A DNA stretch of 64,000 nt. It comes from Pseudomonas rubra (lineage in GTDB: Bacteria > Pseudomonadota > Gammaproteobacteria > Pseudomonadales > Pseudomonadaceae). Both the position numbers and the translations under genes were made by a program. How positions within the stretch are numbered: position 1 is the first letter of the stretch; every line of letters starts with the position of its first letter. The stretch lies in contig NZ_JAMDGZ010000032.1 of the NCBI RefSeq assembly GCF_028656935.1, positions 1 through 64,000 on the forward strand. Reading direction: 5' to 3'. Positions 7,939-17,318 of the stretch are shown here, in pieces. A model generated the notes under the pieces. It made no database searches and was not told the origin of the DNA. It saw nothing but the letters and a program-made list of their open reading frames with translations.

Positions 7939-8769
7939 ATGGCATTCGTTACCACCAACGATGGCGTTGATATCTTCTACAAAGACTGGGGGCCGCGCGA
8001 TGCCCAGGTGATTTTTTTTCACCACGGCTGGCCGTTGAGCAGCGACGACTGGGATGCACAGATGCTGTTCTTTCTTGCCAAGGGTTACCGGGTCGTCGCA
8101 CACGATCGACGGGGCCACGGGCGTTCGGGCCAGGTCTGGGATGGCCACGACATGGACCACTATGCCGATGACGTATTGACGCTGGTCAAGCACCTGGGTG
8201 TGCAGCAGGCCGTGCATGTCGGGCATTCGACCGGTGGCGGCGAGGTGATTCGCTACATCAGCCGTTACCACCAGGAGCGGGTGGCCAAGGCGGCAATTAT
8301 CGGCGCAGTGCCACCGCTGATGGTCCAGACCGCAAGCAACCCCAACGGCCTGCCCAAATCAGTGTTCGATGGCATGCAAGCGCAGCTGGCAGCCAATCGC
8401 GCGCAGTTCTATCACGACATCCCCTCCGGGCCGTTCTACGGCTACAACCGCCCTGGGGCGACGCCTTCGCAAGGGGTGATCCTGAATTGGTGGCGCCAGG
8501 GCATGATGGGCAGCGCCAAAGCCCACTACGACGGGATCGTCGCCTTCTCACAGACTGACTTCACCGAAGACTTGAAGCGAGTCACCGTGCCGGTGCTGGT
8601 GATGCACGGCGATGATGACCAGATTGTGCCCTACGAGAACTCGGGGCCGCTGTCGGCCAAGTTGCTCAGCAACGGCATCCTGAAGACCTACAAGGGCTAC
8701 CCCCACGGCATGACCACGACCCATGCCGATACCATCAATGCCGATCTGCTGGCCTTCATACTCACCTGA
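7939..8769 (+). CDS. Alpha/beta hydrolase (cofactor-free haloperoxidase/arylesterase type)
   Basis: A 276-aa alpha/beta hydrolase. Nucleophile elbow is GHSTGG with Ser97, the oxyanion region is FFHHGWPLSSDDW near residue 27, the acid is in VMHGDDDQIVP and the His in YKGYPHGM. This arrangement matches the cofactor-free chloroperoxidase/arylesterase family, enzymes that hydrolyse aryl esters or make peracids. ATG 7939 is chosen because AGAGGAG lies nine bases upstream; a frame extension to 7882 lacks such a site. It converges on the TetR gene. Confidence 0.88.
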   Translation: MAFVTTNDGVDIFYKDWGPRDAQVIFFHHGWPLSSDDWDAQMLFFLAKGYRVVAHDRRGHGRSGQVWDGHDMDHYADDVLTLVKHLGVQQAVHVGHSTGGGEVIRYISRYHQERVAKAAIIGAVPPLMVQTASNPNGLPKSVFDGMQAQLAANRAQFYHDIPSGPFYGYNRPGATPSQGVILNWWRQGMMGSAKAHYDGIVAFSQTDFTEDLKRVTVPVLVMHGDDDQIVPYENSGPLSAKLLSNGILKTYKGYPHGMTTTHADTINADLLAFILT

Positions 8770-8782
8770 GCCAACTGAGCAA

Positions 8783-9403
8783 TCAAGGCTCAAGACCGAT
8801 GCCGCGCAGGATCACACTGGTCACCGTCTGTACCGCCCGCTCGAACTGCAGCTCCGACAGCGGCTGGTGATCATTGAGCAGCCCCACCTGATGGCTGAAG
8901 TCCGCGTAGTGCTGGGTCGAGGCCCAGATCATGTACAGCAGGCCTGACGGCTCCACCGGCAAAATCCGCCCGGCCTCGATCCACTGGCGGATTTTTGCCT
9001 CCTTCATTTTCGCCCAGTCGTACAGCGGGGCATCCAGCGCCGCCCCCAGGTTCGGCGCGCCATGGATGATCTCGTTGGCCCAGACCTTGGAGCCATGGGG
9101 CCGCGTACGCGAGTGGTTCATCTTGGCGCGGATGTAGCTGCTCAGCACGATGCGCGGGTCGTCATACAGCTCGAAGCACAAGGCATCTTGTTTCCACACA
9201 TCGAGCAGGCCGAACAGCACCGCCTGATACAACTCGGCTTTGGTGCTGAAGTAGTAATGCACGTTGCTGCGCGGAAGCTGCGCGGCCTCGGCAATGTCGG
9301 CCATGGCCGTGCCGGCGAAGCCTTTTTCGGCGAACACCTGTTCCGCCGCCAGAAGGATGTTGTCAACGTTGCGTTGACGAATGCTGAGCTTGTGCTGGGC
9401 CAT
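8783..9403 (-). CDS. TetR/AcrR family regulator (RutR/YcdC-like)
   Basis: A 206-aa transcriptional repressor. The N-terminal helix-turn-helix spans about residues 10-55 (FAGTAMADIAEAAQLPRSNVHYYF). The ligand-binding half resembles the YcdC/RutR C-terminal domain. ATG 9403 starts MAQHKLSIRQR. The gene is divergent from the frameshifted MocR gene with a 125-bp shared intergenic region, and convergent with the hydrolase. Its ligand and targets are not predictable. Confidence 0.85.
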   Translation of the reverse strand: MAQHKLSIRQRNVDNILLAAEQVFAEKGFAGTAMADIAEAAQLPRSNVHYYFSTKAELYQAVLFGLLDVWKQDALCFELYDDPRIVLSSYIRAKMNHSRTRPHGSKVWANEIIHGAPNLGAALDAPLYDWAKMKEAKIRQWIEAGRILPVEPSGLLYMIWASTQHYADFSHQVGLLNDHQPLSELQFERAVQTVTSVILRGIGLEP

Positions 9404-9528
9404 GGGCGAATCCGTTGCGACTGACCCTTGCAAGGCTACCACTGCCCGGGTGTTCGTGCGCTGTGGGATCAACGACGCTGATTACGGTAATCTGGGCAAC
9501 AGACCACCGCCTGCAGACATACCCCACC

Positions 9529-10960
9529 ATGGAACTGCATATCAGCCTGCAAGGGCGCAAGGGCCTGGCCGAGCAGCTTTACCAGCAACTGCGCGACGGC
9601 ATCGACAGCGGTCGCCTGGCCGCCGGCACGCAGCTGCCGCCTAGCCGCCTGCTGGCCGAGCAACTGGGGGTGTCACGCAAGACCGTGGCCGAAGCCTATT
9701 CACGCCTGACCTACGACAACCTGCTCAGCGGCCAGGTCGGCAAGGGCAGCTTCATCACGCCTGCCCCCCACCCACAGCCCTGCACCCGCCGCCAGCATTG
9801 CCCTGGCCAGCGCCGCGACCCTGGCCAAATGGCGGGCCCGCGCCAACCCGCTGGCCGACCTGGCGCTGCCGACTTTGCGTTACGACTTCATCGGCGGCGC
9901 CTCTAGCAAGGTGCAATTTCCTTTCGATGACTGGCGTCGCTGCAACCAGTATGCCCTGCGCCAGATCCGCCACAGCAGCGCCCGCTACAGTGCCCATCAG
10001 GGCCTGCCGGAGTTGCGCGAAGCCATCGCCCGGCATATCGCCTTCGCCCGCGGCGTGCGTTGCAGCAGCCAGGATGTAGTGGTGTGCAACGGTGCCCAGC
10101 AAGCCCTGGACCTGATCGCCCGGGTGCTGATCGAACCCGGCTGCCAGGTGGCCATGGAAGACCCCGGCTACACCCCGGCGCGCCAGTTGTTCCTGGCCCA
10201 GGGCGCTGAGCTGCAGTACGTGCCCGTGGACGCGCAAGGGATGTGTGTTGAACAGATCGGCGCAGGCACGCGGCTGATCTACGTCACCCCCTCGCACCAG
10301 TTTCCGTTGGGCATGCCGATGAGCCCGGCGCGGCGCCAGGCCCTGCTGGAGCGTGCCGCGCAGCTGGGGGCGATCATCATCGAGGACGACTACGACAGCG
10401 AATTTCGCTACGAAGGGCGGCCCACCGACTCGCTGCAAAGCCTCGACCAGCATGGCCTGGTGGCCTACGTCGGGACCTTCTCCAAGACCCTGCTGCCGGA
10501 GTTGCGCCTGGGCTACTGCATCGTCCCGCAGGCACTGCGCGAAGCGGTGTGCATCGCCAAGCAACTGACCGACTGGCACACCCCGACCCTCAACCAATGG
10601 GCCCTGGCGCAGTTCATCAGCGAGGGCGCGCTGCTCAAGCACATCCGCCGCGTACACGAGGTGTATGCCGCACGCCGCGAACGCATCCTGAGGCGCCTGC
10701 ACGGAGATCTTGCGCCCTGGTTCGAAGCCGTGCCGGCCACCGCCGGCTACCACCTCAGCGCCCTGGCCCGGAGCGACCTGGACGTGGAATTTATCATCAG
10801 CATGGCGCGCAAGGTCGAGGTCGGCTTGTATTCTCTGGCGCCCTTCCATGCCCGGGTGCCGGTGCGCCAGGGCCTGCTGCTGGGCTTTGGTGCCATCGAG
10901 TTGCTGGATATCGACCCGGCCCTGGACCGGCTGCGCGACATCCTCCAGGCCCTGGGCTGA
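9529..10960 (+). pseudogene. MocR/PdxR-type GntR regulator with aminotransferase domain, frameshifted
   Basis: The first part (from ATG 9529, MELHISLQGRKG) is a GntR winged helix: LPPSRLLAEQLGVSRKTVAEAYSRL. The second part, readable from about 9770 to 10960 in the next frame, is a fold-type I aminotransferase-like domain with the PLP-lysine segment YVGTFSKTLLPELRLGY and EDDYDSEFRYEG. The frames separate at a run of six C (9764-9769). Removing one C restores a continuous protein of about 476 aa through the linker (ITPAPTHSPAPAASIALA). MocR proteins sense PLP or amino compounds and often control a neighbouring gene, here perhaps the AhpD-like gene 102 bp downstream. Either a real inactivating or phase-variable frameshift or a sequencing error is possible. 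Confidence 0.85.
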
Positions 10961-11062
10961 TTGGCCTCCTGAGAAACCGCCGAATTGGCTATTCGGGCCC
11001 ACCCGGCCCGGGGGTAAGGTAGTGCCATCGCCGCCTGCCGCGGACCTTACCGGAGAGCAACA

Positions 11063-11506
11063 ATGAACAACCGTATAGAATGGGCCAAACACTCACCAGA
11101 AGCCTACAAAGCCATGGTCGGCCTGGAAATGGCCCTGGGCAAGTCGGGTCTGGAGAACTCGCTGCTGGAGCTGGTGCGCCTGCGCGCCTCGCAGATCAAC
11201 GGCTGCGCCTACTGCGTCAACATGCACGCGAACGATGCGCGCAAAGCCGGCGAAACCGAAGCGCGCCTGCAGACGTTGAGCGTTTGGGAAGAAACCAGCT
11301 TCTTCACCCCACGCGAACGCGCAGCCCTGGCCTGGGTCGAAAGCCTGACCCGGCTGCCCGAGCGACATGCGCCCGAGCATCAGTACCGTGCCCTGCTTGA
11401 ACACTTCAGTGAAACCGAAGTGGTCAACCTGACTCTGGCCATCGCCACCATCAATGCCTGGAACCGCTTTGGCGTCGGCTTTGCCATGGTCCCAAGCGCT
11501 GTCTGA
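11063..11506 (+). CDS. Carboxymuconolactone decarboxylase family (AhpD-like) protein
   Basis: A 147-aa all-helical protein with the AhpD redox motif QINGCAYCVNMH: Cys48, Cys51 and His55. Such proteins act as thiol peroxidases or adaptor disulphide reductases. A Gln-Ile-Asn-Gly segment before the motif and a helical C-terminus match the family. It lies directly downstream of the MocR-type gene in the same direction with about 100 bp between. Substrate is unknown. Confidence 0.88.
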   Translation: MNNRIEWAKHSPEAYKAMVGLEMALGKSGLENSLLELVRLRASQINGCAYCVNMHANDARKAGETEARLQTLSVWEETSFFTPRERAALAWVESLTRLPERHAPEHQYRALLEHFSETEVVNLTLAIATINAWNRFGVGFAMVPSAV

Positions 11507-11584
11507 GTTCAGATAACTATCTACCGCCTTGCATCCGGAAATGGCCGTTAACTTGAAGCTTCCATAGACAAACGAGACACTCCG

Positions 11585-12142
11585 ATGCCTACCGACCGCC
11601 AGCTTTCCTTTGTTGCCAATGTACGCCTGACAACAGAAAACAAAGCACTCTGCGCCGCCGAAACCTATTTCGGTCGCCCGTTCATGTCGAAAATCACCCG
11701 CAGTAGCGGCGTTGTCAGCAAAGTCAAGAACCTGTCCAACCTGGTCTCCATCTGGGACAACTCCAGCAAGTTCCTTTCACTGTACTTGCGCCACACCAAC
11801 GGCGGCTATCACCTGTACGTCCGCAGTGCCGATCAGCGCGGCCATGGCCTGTACTTGAACAGCGAGGGGATGTTGTTCCTGAGAGAAGTCGACCGATCAC
11901 CGGATGTGTTCCAGCTGTCCGATGGCAAAACCCACAATCTGCTAATAGACCCTGACGCGACAGGAGGTACGTCTCAACTTTACCTCTATCATCGAACGCT
12001 CAAACAGTTGATCGGCTCGAAAACCTACCGGCAGTCCGCCAGTACCTTCACGGCCGTACAAGCCGGTGGAACGCCATTGCCGCTGGACATCGAGGTCATC
12101 GAAGTCAACTCTCCCTACCTTGGCAATCCCAACGAAGTCTGA
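11585..12142 (+). CDS. Hypothetical beta-rich protein
   Basis: A 185-aa soluble protein, not recognised by family. It is rich in alternating beta-type segments (FLSLYLRHTNGGYHLYV, HGLYLNSEGMLFLREV, TSQLYLYHRTLKQLIG) spaced about 40 residues apart, which suggests a beta-trefoil or similar repeat fold, as inference only. No signal peptide or transmembrane segment is visible. It stands alone between the AhpD-like gene and the convergent atoE. Confidence 0.55.
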   Translation: MPTDRQLSFVANVRLTTENKALCAAETYFGRPFMSKITRSSGVVSKVKNLSNLVSIWDNSSKFLSLYLRHTNGGYHLYVRSADQRGHGLYLNSEGMLFLREVDRSPDVFQLSDGKTHNLLIDPDATGGTSQLYLYHRTLKQLIGSKTYRQSASTFTAVQAGGTPLPLDIEVIEVNSPYLGNPNEV

Positions 12143-12156
12143 CTGCATACCGACAT

Positions 12157-12177
12157 CGCCCCGAGCCCCCCGGGGCG
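12157..12177. terminator. GC-rich hairpin between convergent genes
   Basis: CGCCCCG pairs with CGGGGCG around a seven-base loop, between the stop of the hypothetical gene and the end of atoE. There is no T-run, so it is at best a bidirectional pause or a Rho-aided terminator. Confidence 0.35.
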
Positions 12178-12195
12178 GCGTCCTGAGTGTGTTGC

Positions 12196-13614
12196 TCAAG
12201 GCATCACCGGCGGCGTGTACTGCAAGGTGGTGCCCAGGATCCACAGCAGGAACAGCACCAGGGGCACGTGCACCAGCAACTGCACGAACGAAAAACCAAT
12301 CAAATCACGCGCTTTGAGCCCCAGCACGCCCAGCAGCGGCAGCATGTAAAACGGGTTGATCAGGTTCGGCAGCGCCTCGGCGGCGTTGTAGATCTGTACT
12401 GCCCAGCCCAGGTGATACTGCAGATCGTTAGCCACCAGCATTACGTACGGCGCTTCGATGATCCACTTGCCACCGCCCGAGGGGATGAAGAAGCCGAGCA
12501 CCGCCGAGTACACGCCCATCAGCAAGGCGTAGGTGTCATGGGTGGCGATCTGTACGAAGAAGGTCGAGATGTGGTGCGCTAGGCTCTGGGCATCGGCGCC
12601 CTGGACCTGGGTCAGAATCGCCGCGATCGAGCCGTACAACGGAAACTGGATCAGCACCCCGGTGGTGGTCGGCACCGCGCGGGCCACCGCATCGAGGAAG
12701 CTGCGCGGGCGCCAGTGCAGCAAGGCACCGGCCATGATGAACAACAGATTGTAGGTGTTCAGCCCGGAAATCGCGGTGATCGCAGGCTTGGTCGAGAACT
12801 CGTTGTACAGCCAGCCGGCCGCCAGTGCCACCAGCAACAGAATCAGGATCGGGCTGTACTCCAGCCACTCGCCCGGGCGGGTACGCTGGGGCGTGGGCGG
12901 TGCCGAGAAGCTTGGGTCAACGCCACAGGCTTCGGCGCTGCGCGCGCTGTTCGGGCCCGGCGCGGTGGCGTAGGCCACCACCAGCGACACCACCACCAGG
13001 GCGGCGAGCATCACCCCCGATTGCCAGAGGAAGATGGTCTCGGTGAACGGGATCACCCCGGTGATCGCCAGGATTGATGGTGGCAGGCTGTCCGGGTTGG
13101 CCTGCAACTGCGCGGCCGAAGACGACAGGCCCAGGGCCCAGACCGCGCCCAGGCCCAGATAGGCGGCAGCACCGGCAGCGCGGTAGTCCATTTTCAGGTC
13201 GGTGCGCCGTGCCAGGGCACGCACCAGCAAACCGCCGAACACCAGCGACAGGCCCCAGTTGAGCAACGAGGCGACCATCGAGATCAGCGCTACCCAACAT
13301 ACCGCCGAACGACCATTCTTCGGGAGGCGCGCCAGACGGTCGATCAGCTTGACCGCAGGTGGCGAACTGGCCACCACATAGCCGCCGATGACCACGAAAG
13401 CCATCTGCATGGTGAACGGGATCAGGCTCCAGAAACCATCGCCAAAGGCCTTGGCGGTGTCGGTGGGCTTGCCGCCCATGGCCATGGCTGCGACCGACAC
13501 CAGCACCACGGCCAGAGCGGCGAACACCCAGGAGTCGGGGAACCAGCGTTCGGCCCAGTTCGAGCAACGCAGGGCAAAACGGGCAGAGCGGCTGTCTTGG
13601 ATATCAGCGGCCAC
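12196..13614 (-). CDS. atoE: Short-chain fatty acid transporter AtoE
   Basis: A 472-aa polytopic inner-membrane protein of the AtoE family, which takes up acetoacetate and other short-chain fatty acids. About eleven hydrophobic helices alternate with short loops. Recognisable segments include FTMQMAFVVIGGYVVASSP and FFIPSGGGKWIIEAPYVM. It begins with GTG 13614 preceded by AAGGA seven bases upstream. It follows the CoA-transferase genes in the same direction, separated by a REP pair. Together they would import acetoacetate and activate it to acetoacetyl-CoA. Confidence 0.9.
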   Translation of the reverse strand: MAADIQDSRSARFALRCSNWAERWFPDSWVFAALAVVLVSVAAMAMGGKPTDTAKAFGDGFWSLIPFTMQMAFVVIGGYVVASSPPAVKLIDRLARLPKNGRSAVCWVALISMVASLLNWGLSLVFGGLLVRALARRTDLKMDYRAAGAAAYLGLGAVWALGLSSSAAQLQANPDSLPPSILAITGVIPFTETIFLWQSGVMLAALVVVSLVVAYATAPGPNSARSAEACGVDPSFSAPPTPQRTRPGEWLEYSPILILLLVALAAGWLYNEFSTKPAITAISGLNTYNLLFIMAGALLHWRPRSFLDAVARAVPTTTGVLIQFPLYGSIAAILTQVQGADAQSLAHHISTFFVQIATHDTYALLMGVYSAVLGFFIPSGGGKWIIEAPYVMLVANDLQYHLGWAVQIYNAAEALPNLINPFYMLPLLGVLGLKARDLIGFSFVQLLVHVPLVLFLLWILGTTLQYTPPVMP

Positions 13615-13658
13615 GGGATTTTCCTTTTATTGGTTTTATCAGAACGGCACAAAGCCCC

Positions 13659-13727
13659 ATCGCTGGCAAGCCAGCTCCCACAAGGTCCTCTGTACAACGA
13701 ACCCGTGGGAGCTGGCTTGCCAGCGAT
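13659..13727. repeat. REP pair, perfect 23-bp inverted arms (subfamily CTGGCAAGCCAG)
   Basis: The arm at 13659-13681 (ATCGCTGGCAAGCC...) is the exact reverse complement of 13705-13727, with a 23-bp spacer. It lies between atoA and atoE inside an apparent operon, so it could stabilise the upstream transcript or reduce read-through. It belongs to the P. putida-type REP family. Confidence 0.85.
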
Positions 13728-13757
13728 GAGGCCAGCAAGGTCTACAAGAAACTCAAT

Positions 13758-14414
13758 TCAGAAGGTCATTTCTTTAACATCATCCGCCACGATCAGTTTG
13801 CCTGCGGTCTTCTCGATGATCTCTTCAACCGTCACCCCCGGCGCTGTCTCACGCAGGATGAACGCGCCGTTCTCGATTTCCAGGTAAGCCAGGTCGGTGA
13901 GCACCTTGCGGATGCAACCGGCACCGGTCAGCGGCAGGCTGCAGCGCGGCAGCAGCTTGGACTCGCCATCCTTGGAGGCATGGGTCATGGTGACGATGAT
14001 GTTGTCGGCGCCAGCCACCAGGTCCATGGCCCCGCCCATACCCTTGACCAGCTTGCCGGGGATCATCCACGAGGCGATGTTGCCTTCCACGTCCACTTCA
14101 AAGGCACCAAGTACCGTGAGGTCGACGTGCCCGCCACGGATCATGGCGAAGGATTCGGCCGAGTTGAAAATCGAGGCGCCAATACGGGCGGTGACGGTCT
14201 GTTTGCCAGCGTTGATCATGTCGGCGTCCAGCTGCGCTTCGGTGGGAAATTCGCCCATGCCCAGCAGGCCGTTTTCCGATTGCAGCATCACCTCCATGTC
14301 GGCCGGGACGTAGTTGGCCACCAGGGTCGGGATGCCGATGCCGAGGTTGACGTAATAGCCGTCCTTGAGTTCACGGGCGACACGTTGGGCCATTTGTTCG
14401 CGGGTAAGTGCCAT
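13758..14414 (-). CDS. atoA: Acetate/3-oxoacid CoA-transferase subunit B (AtoA-like)
   Basis: A 218-aa beta subunit of a class I CoA-transferase. The catalytic glutamate sits in SENGLLGMG (Glu47). The complex transfers CoA from succinyl-CoA or acetyl-CoA to acetoacetate. GIGIPTLVANYV near residue 26 and GAFEVDVEGNIASWMIPGK match the family. It lies 33 bp downstream of the alpha subunit gene in the same direction. Whether the donor is succinyl-CoA (ScoB type) or acetyl-CoA (AtoA type) cannot be told. Confidence 0.93.
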   Translation of the reverse strand: MALTREQMAQRVARELKDGYYVNLGIGIPTLVANYVPADMEVMLQSENGLLGMGEFPTEAQLDADMINAGKQTVTARIGASIFNSAESFAMIRGGHVDLTVLGAFEVDVEGNIASWMIPGKLVKGMGGAMDLVAGADNIIVTMTHASKDGESKLLPRCSLPLTGAGCIRKVLTDLAYLEIENGAFILRETAPGVTVEEIIEKTAGKLIVADDVKEMTF

Positions 14415-14447
14415 GCTCAGGTTCTCTTTGTTGTTCTGGGGGCCGGG

Positions 14448-15146
14448 TCAGGCTTTGACGGTGCGTTTTTCGATACGCTTTTCGAACGTGCCGACGATGA
14501 CCCGGTCGACATAGATGCCCGGGGTATGGATTTCAGTCGGCAGCAGCACACCCGGCTCGACGATCTCTTCGACCTCGACCACGGTGATCTTGCCGGCGGT
14601 GGCGGCCAGCGGGTTGAAGTTCTGCGCAGTGTTGCGATACACCACGTTGCCGTAGTGGTCAGCCTTCCAACCCTTGACGATGGCGAAGTCGCCGGTGATG
14701 GCTTCTTCAAGGATGTATTTGCGGCCGTTGAACTCGCGCACTTCCTTGCCTTCGGCGACCGGGGTGCCGTAGCCGGTGGCGGTGAAGAAGGCCGGGATGC
14801 CGGCGCCGCCAGCGCGCATTTTTTCGGCCAGGGTACCTTGCGGAGTGAGTTCGACTTCCAGCTCGCCACTGAGCAACTGGCGCTCGAACTCGGCGTTCTC
14901 GCCAACATACGAGGCGACCATCTTGCGGATCTGGTGGTCTTCGAGCAGCACGCCCAGGCCAAAGCCGTCGACACCGCAGTTGTTGGAGACCACGGTCAGG
15001 CCCTTGACACCACGGCGCTTGATTTCGGCGATGAGGTTTTCCGGGATGCCGCACAAGCCGAATCCACCGGCCAGTACCGTCATGTTGTCGGTCAGGCCTT
15101 CAAGGGCCTGTTCATAGGTTGCTACACGCTTGTCCAGTCCGGCCAT
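14448..15146 (-). CDS. atoD: CoA-transferase subunit A (AtoD/ScoA-like)
   Basis: A 232-aa alpha subunit. The CoA-binding glycine-rich segment is [16 protein letters not shown] (about residues 24-39), followed by [12 protein letters not shown] and ENAEFERQ. It is the first gene of the atoD-atoA-atoE order and is preceded by GGCGGA before ATG 15146. It is divergent from a LysR regulator across a 136-bp AT-rich intergenic region. That arrangement implies substrate-responsive control. Confidence 0.92.
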   Translation of the reverse strand: MAGLDKRVATYEQALEGLTDNMTVLAGGFGLCGIPENLIAEIKRRGVKGLTVVSNNCGVDGFGLGVLLEDHQIRKMVASYVGENAEFERQLLSGELEVELTPQGTLAEKMRAGGAGIPAFFTATGYGTPVAEGKEVREFNGRKYILEEAITGDFAIVKGWKADHYGNVVYRNTAQNFNPLAATAGKITVVEVEEIVEPGVLLPTEIHTPGIYVDRVIVGTFEKRIEKRTVKA

Positions 15147-15282
15147 GCTGATCCGCCTTTTGTAGTTGTTGAACCGACGGGGTGTCGGTGAGCGTTTGCC
15201 TCATCTTCACCCCTGAGCACTTATTTGTTAATTTTGTTTTTATGATGATTTAATTAGTTTTTCAAAAGAATGAATTCACCCG
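15147..15282. promoter_or_regulatory. AT-rich divergent control region for atoDAE and lysR
   Basis: The 136 bp between the divergent starts include a strongly AT-rich tract (TTAATTTTGTTTTTATGATG, about 15228-15247) that stands out from the GC-rich surroundings. It is the likely place for both promoters and the LysR site. No single hexamer pair is compelling by eye. Confidence 0.5.
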
Positions 15283-16224
15283 ATGAACCTCAAACAGCTG
15301 CGCGCCTTCGTCACTGTCGCCAAGTACCAGAGCTTTGCCCAGGCCGGTGAACACCTGCACCTGTCGCAGCCGGCCCTGAGCCTGACGATCAAGGCCCTTG
15401 AGGACAACCTCGGCGGCGCCCTGCTCAGCCGCACCACCCGCAGCGTCAGCCTGACCCCGGAGGGCGAGGTGCTGCTGCCGCTGGCCCGGCAACTGCTGGC
15501 TGACTGGGACAACACCGAAGAGCTGCTGCGCCAGCGATTTACCCTGCAGCTTGGACGGGTGTCGATTGCCGCCATGCCAGCCTTTGCCGGCAACCTGCTG
15601 CCGGCGGCGCTGAAGGTGTTCCGCCAGCGCTACCCGCGGGTCAACGTCACCGTCCACGACGTTATCAATGAACAGGTGCTGGAACTGGTCCGCCACCGGC
15701 GCGTCGAATTGGGCATCGGTTTCGAACCTGAAGCCAGTGCGCCCCTGCGTTTCGAGGCGCTGTACCTGGACCGCTTCGTCGCGGTGGTGCCAGCCGACTC
15801 GCCCCTGGCGCAACAGCCGCAGGTGAGCTGGCGCGACTTGCTCGCCGAAGACTTCATTGCCCTGCAACGGCCCTCGGCAGTGCGGCTGTTGCTGGAACAG
15901 CACCTGGCCGCCGAACACGGCAAGCTGGCGGTGGCCTTTGAAAGCCATCAGCTGTCGACCGTCGGCCGCATGGTCGCCAATGGCCTGGGCGTCAGCGCCG
16001 TGCCAGCCTTGTGCATCGGCCAGATGCAGGAGCTCGGCGCACGTTGCGTGGCGCTGGTGGAACCGAGTATAGAACGGCGTATCGGCGTAACCGTGCTGGC
16101 CGACCATAAACTCTCGGCAGCGGCTCAGGCGCTGCTGGAGGTACTGCTGGAGTGCAGCGCCGACAATCCGCCGGGCTCGGCAGGTTCACTCAAGGCAAGT
16201 CGGCGACATAGGTCACCTGAGTGA
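15283..16224 (+). CDS. LysR family transcriptional regulator of the ato locus
   Basis: A 313-aa LysR-type regulator. The winged helix occupies residues 1-60 (FAQAGEHLHLSQPALSLTIKALE), and the periplasmic-binding-like effector domain follows (NVTVHDVINEQVLELVRHRRVELGIGF). It is divergent from atoD, so it probably activates the acetoacetate genes with a small carboxylate or CoA-related effector. Its last 35 bases overlap the end of the convergent DUF2235 gene, an unusual 3'-3' overlap. Confidence 0.9.
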   Translation: MNLKQLRAFVTVAKYQSFAQAGEHLHLSQPALSLTIKALEDNLGGALLSRTTRSVSLTPEGEVLLPLARQLLADWDNTEELLRQRFTLQLGRVSIAAMPAFAGNLLPAALKVFRQRYPRVNVTVHDVINEQVLELVRHRRVELGIGFEPEASAPLRFEALYLDRFVAVVPADSPLAQQPQVSWRDLLAEDFIALQRPSAVRLLLEQHLAAEHGKLAVAFESHQLSTVGRMVANGLGVSAVPALCIGQMQELGARCVALVEPSIERRIGVTVLADHKLSAAAQALLEVLLECSADNPPGSAGSLKASRRHRSPE

Positions 16225-17293
16225 CGCCGCTGACGATGCTCGCCGGCGAGTAACCGCCGGCCTTGATGCGCGCATCGACCGATTCATGTACCAACAGAGC
16301 GCTTGGCAACACCCTGGGGAACGGCTGGCGAATCGGCGGCATGGCGCCAATCACCAGCTTGCGCCGGCCTTTGCTCCATACCAGCCGCGGCACCCATTCG
16401 GCGACCCGCCAGGCCGGCTTCATCGAGTCATGGGCATCGGCCAGAGGGTCGGGGGCAACGCCGGCCAGCGGGTTCAATTGTGCCTGGCAAGCCTGGGTAT
16501 CCAGCGCCAAACCGGCCGCGCCGGCTTGGGCGAACATCCAGCGCAGGGGCACCAGGGCCAGTTGCGATTCGCTCACTGCATAGCCGCCGCCGACATCGCA
16601 GTGCACGCCGCGAAAAAACACCTCTTTGACATCTGTCGGATCCGTTGGCTTGGCGCGCCACAAATGCTGACGGAAGAAACAGCGCCGCTCATCGAGCGAC
16701 ACCGCGTGACGCACCTTCAACACACTGGGGTTGCTGGCGGTGTAGGGAATACTGACCGGGTCATAGATCCAGCCCAGGGATTTCACCGTATCGAACAGGC
16801 CCAGGAAGTTGATCTCCAACGTGCGTCCGAAGGTCTGCTTGAACTGGTGCTGCAAGGCAAAATCGGGGCGCTTGTCCTTGTCCCGGGCCAGGAGCATGGA
16901 CCAGGCATAATCGAAAAGATGGACTTGATGGGCCGCGACCAACCCCAGCCCATGCACCAGTGCAGCCAGGGCCCTGGCCGCATAGGCGCCGCGCGAGAAG
17001 CCGAAAATAAACACCTGGTCGCCTGGCCGATACTGTTCGGCAAGAAAACGGTAGGCACCCTCGACATTGCGCTTGAGCCCCCAGCCGAAAGCCAGGCCAA
17101 AGATCCGCGCCGGCAACTTTTGCCATTCGAACAGGGTTTCCTTGAGGCCAAATGTGCCGACACCCTGGTCATAGTAAGACAGGACGTGCTGCGGGTCAGG
17201 ATCGAGCGCCCGGACCAGTCGCAGAATGTGAGTCGGTTGCAGACTGAAACGGTTGTTCGTCCCATCCAGGCATATCACCAGTTGCCGCGCCAT
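16190..17293 (-). CDS. DUF2235 alpha/beta hydrolase (Tle1-like phospholipase fold)
   Basis: A 367-aa protein of the DUF2235 family. Features are VICLDGTNN near the start, the elbow GFSRGAYAAR with Ser100, and the HCDVGGGY segment carrying the acid. Some DUF2235 proteins are type VI secretion phospholipase effectors; others are stand-alone and of unknown role. No vgrG, PAAR or immunity gene lies nearby and no signal peptide is visible, so an effector role is not supported. It converges on and overlaps the LysR gene by 35 bases, and its start is 131 bp from the divergent Septu-like operon. Confidence 0.85.
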   Translation of the reverse strand: MARQLVICLDGTNNRFSLQPTHILRLVRALDPDPQHVLSYYDQGVGTFGLKETLFEWQKLPARIFGLAFGWGLKRNVEGAYRFLAEQYRPGDQVFIFGFSRGAYAARALAALVHGLGLVAAHQVHLFDYAWSMLLARDKDKRPDFALQHQFKQTFGRTLEINFLGLFDTVKSLGWIYDPVSIPYTASNPSVLKVRHAVSLDERRCFFRQHLWRAKPTDPTDVKEVFFRGVHCDVGGGYAVSESQLALVPLRWMFAQAGAAGLALDTQACQAQLNPLAGVAPDPLADAHDSMKPAWRVAEWVPRLVWSKGRRKLVIGAMPPIRQPFPRVLPSALLVHESVDARIKAGGYSPASIVSGVTQVTYVADLP

Positions 17294-17318
17294 TTACACA
17301 ACCTCCTGTGCTGAGGCT

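Noticed and set aside
13659..13727. Possible CRISPR repeat because of repeated palindromes
   Set aside because: Only a single inverted pair is found, with no regular array of spacers; it fits REP elements.
13980..15191. A 403-codon plus-strand frame across atoA/atoD
   Set aside because: The CoA-transferase subunits on the minus strand are unambiguous; this frame is their antisense reading.
16190..17293. Type VI secretion effector locus
   Set aside because: There is no VgrG, Hcp, PAAR or immunity gene nearby, so the DUF2235 gene was not called an effector.
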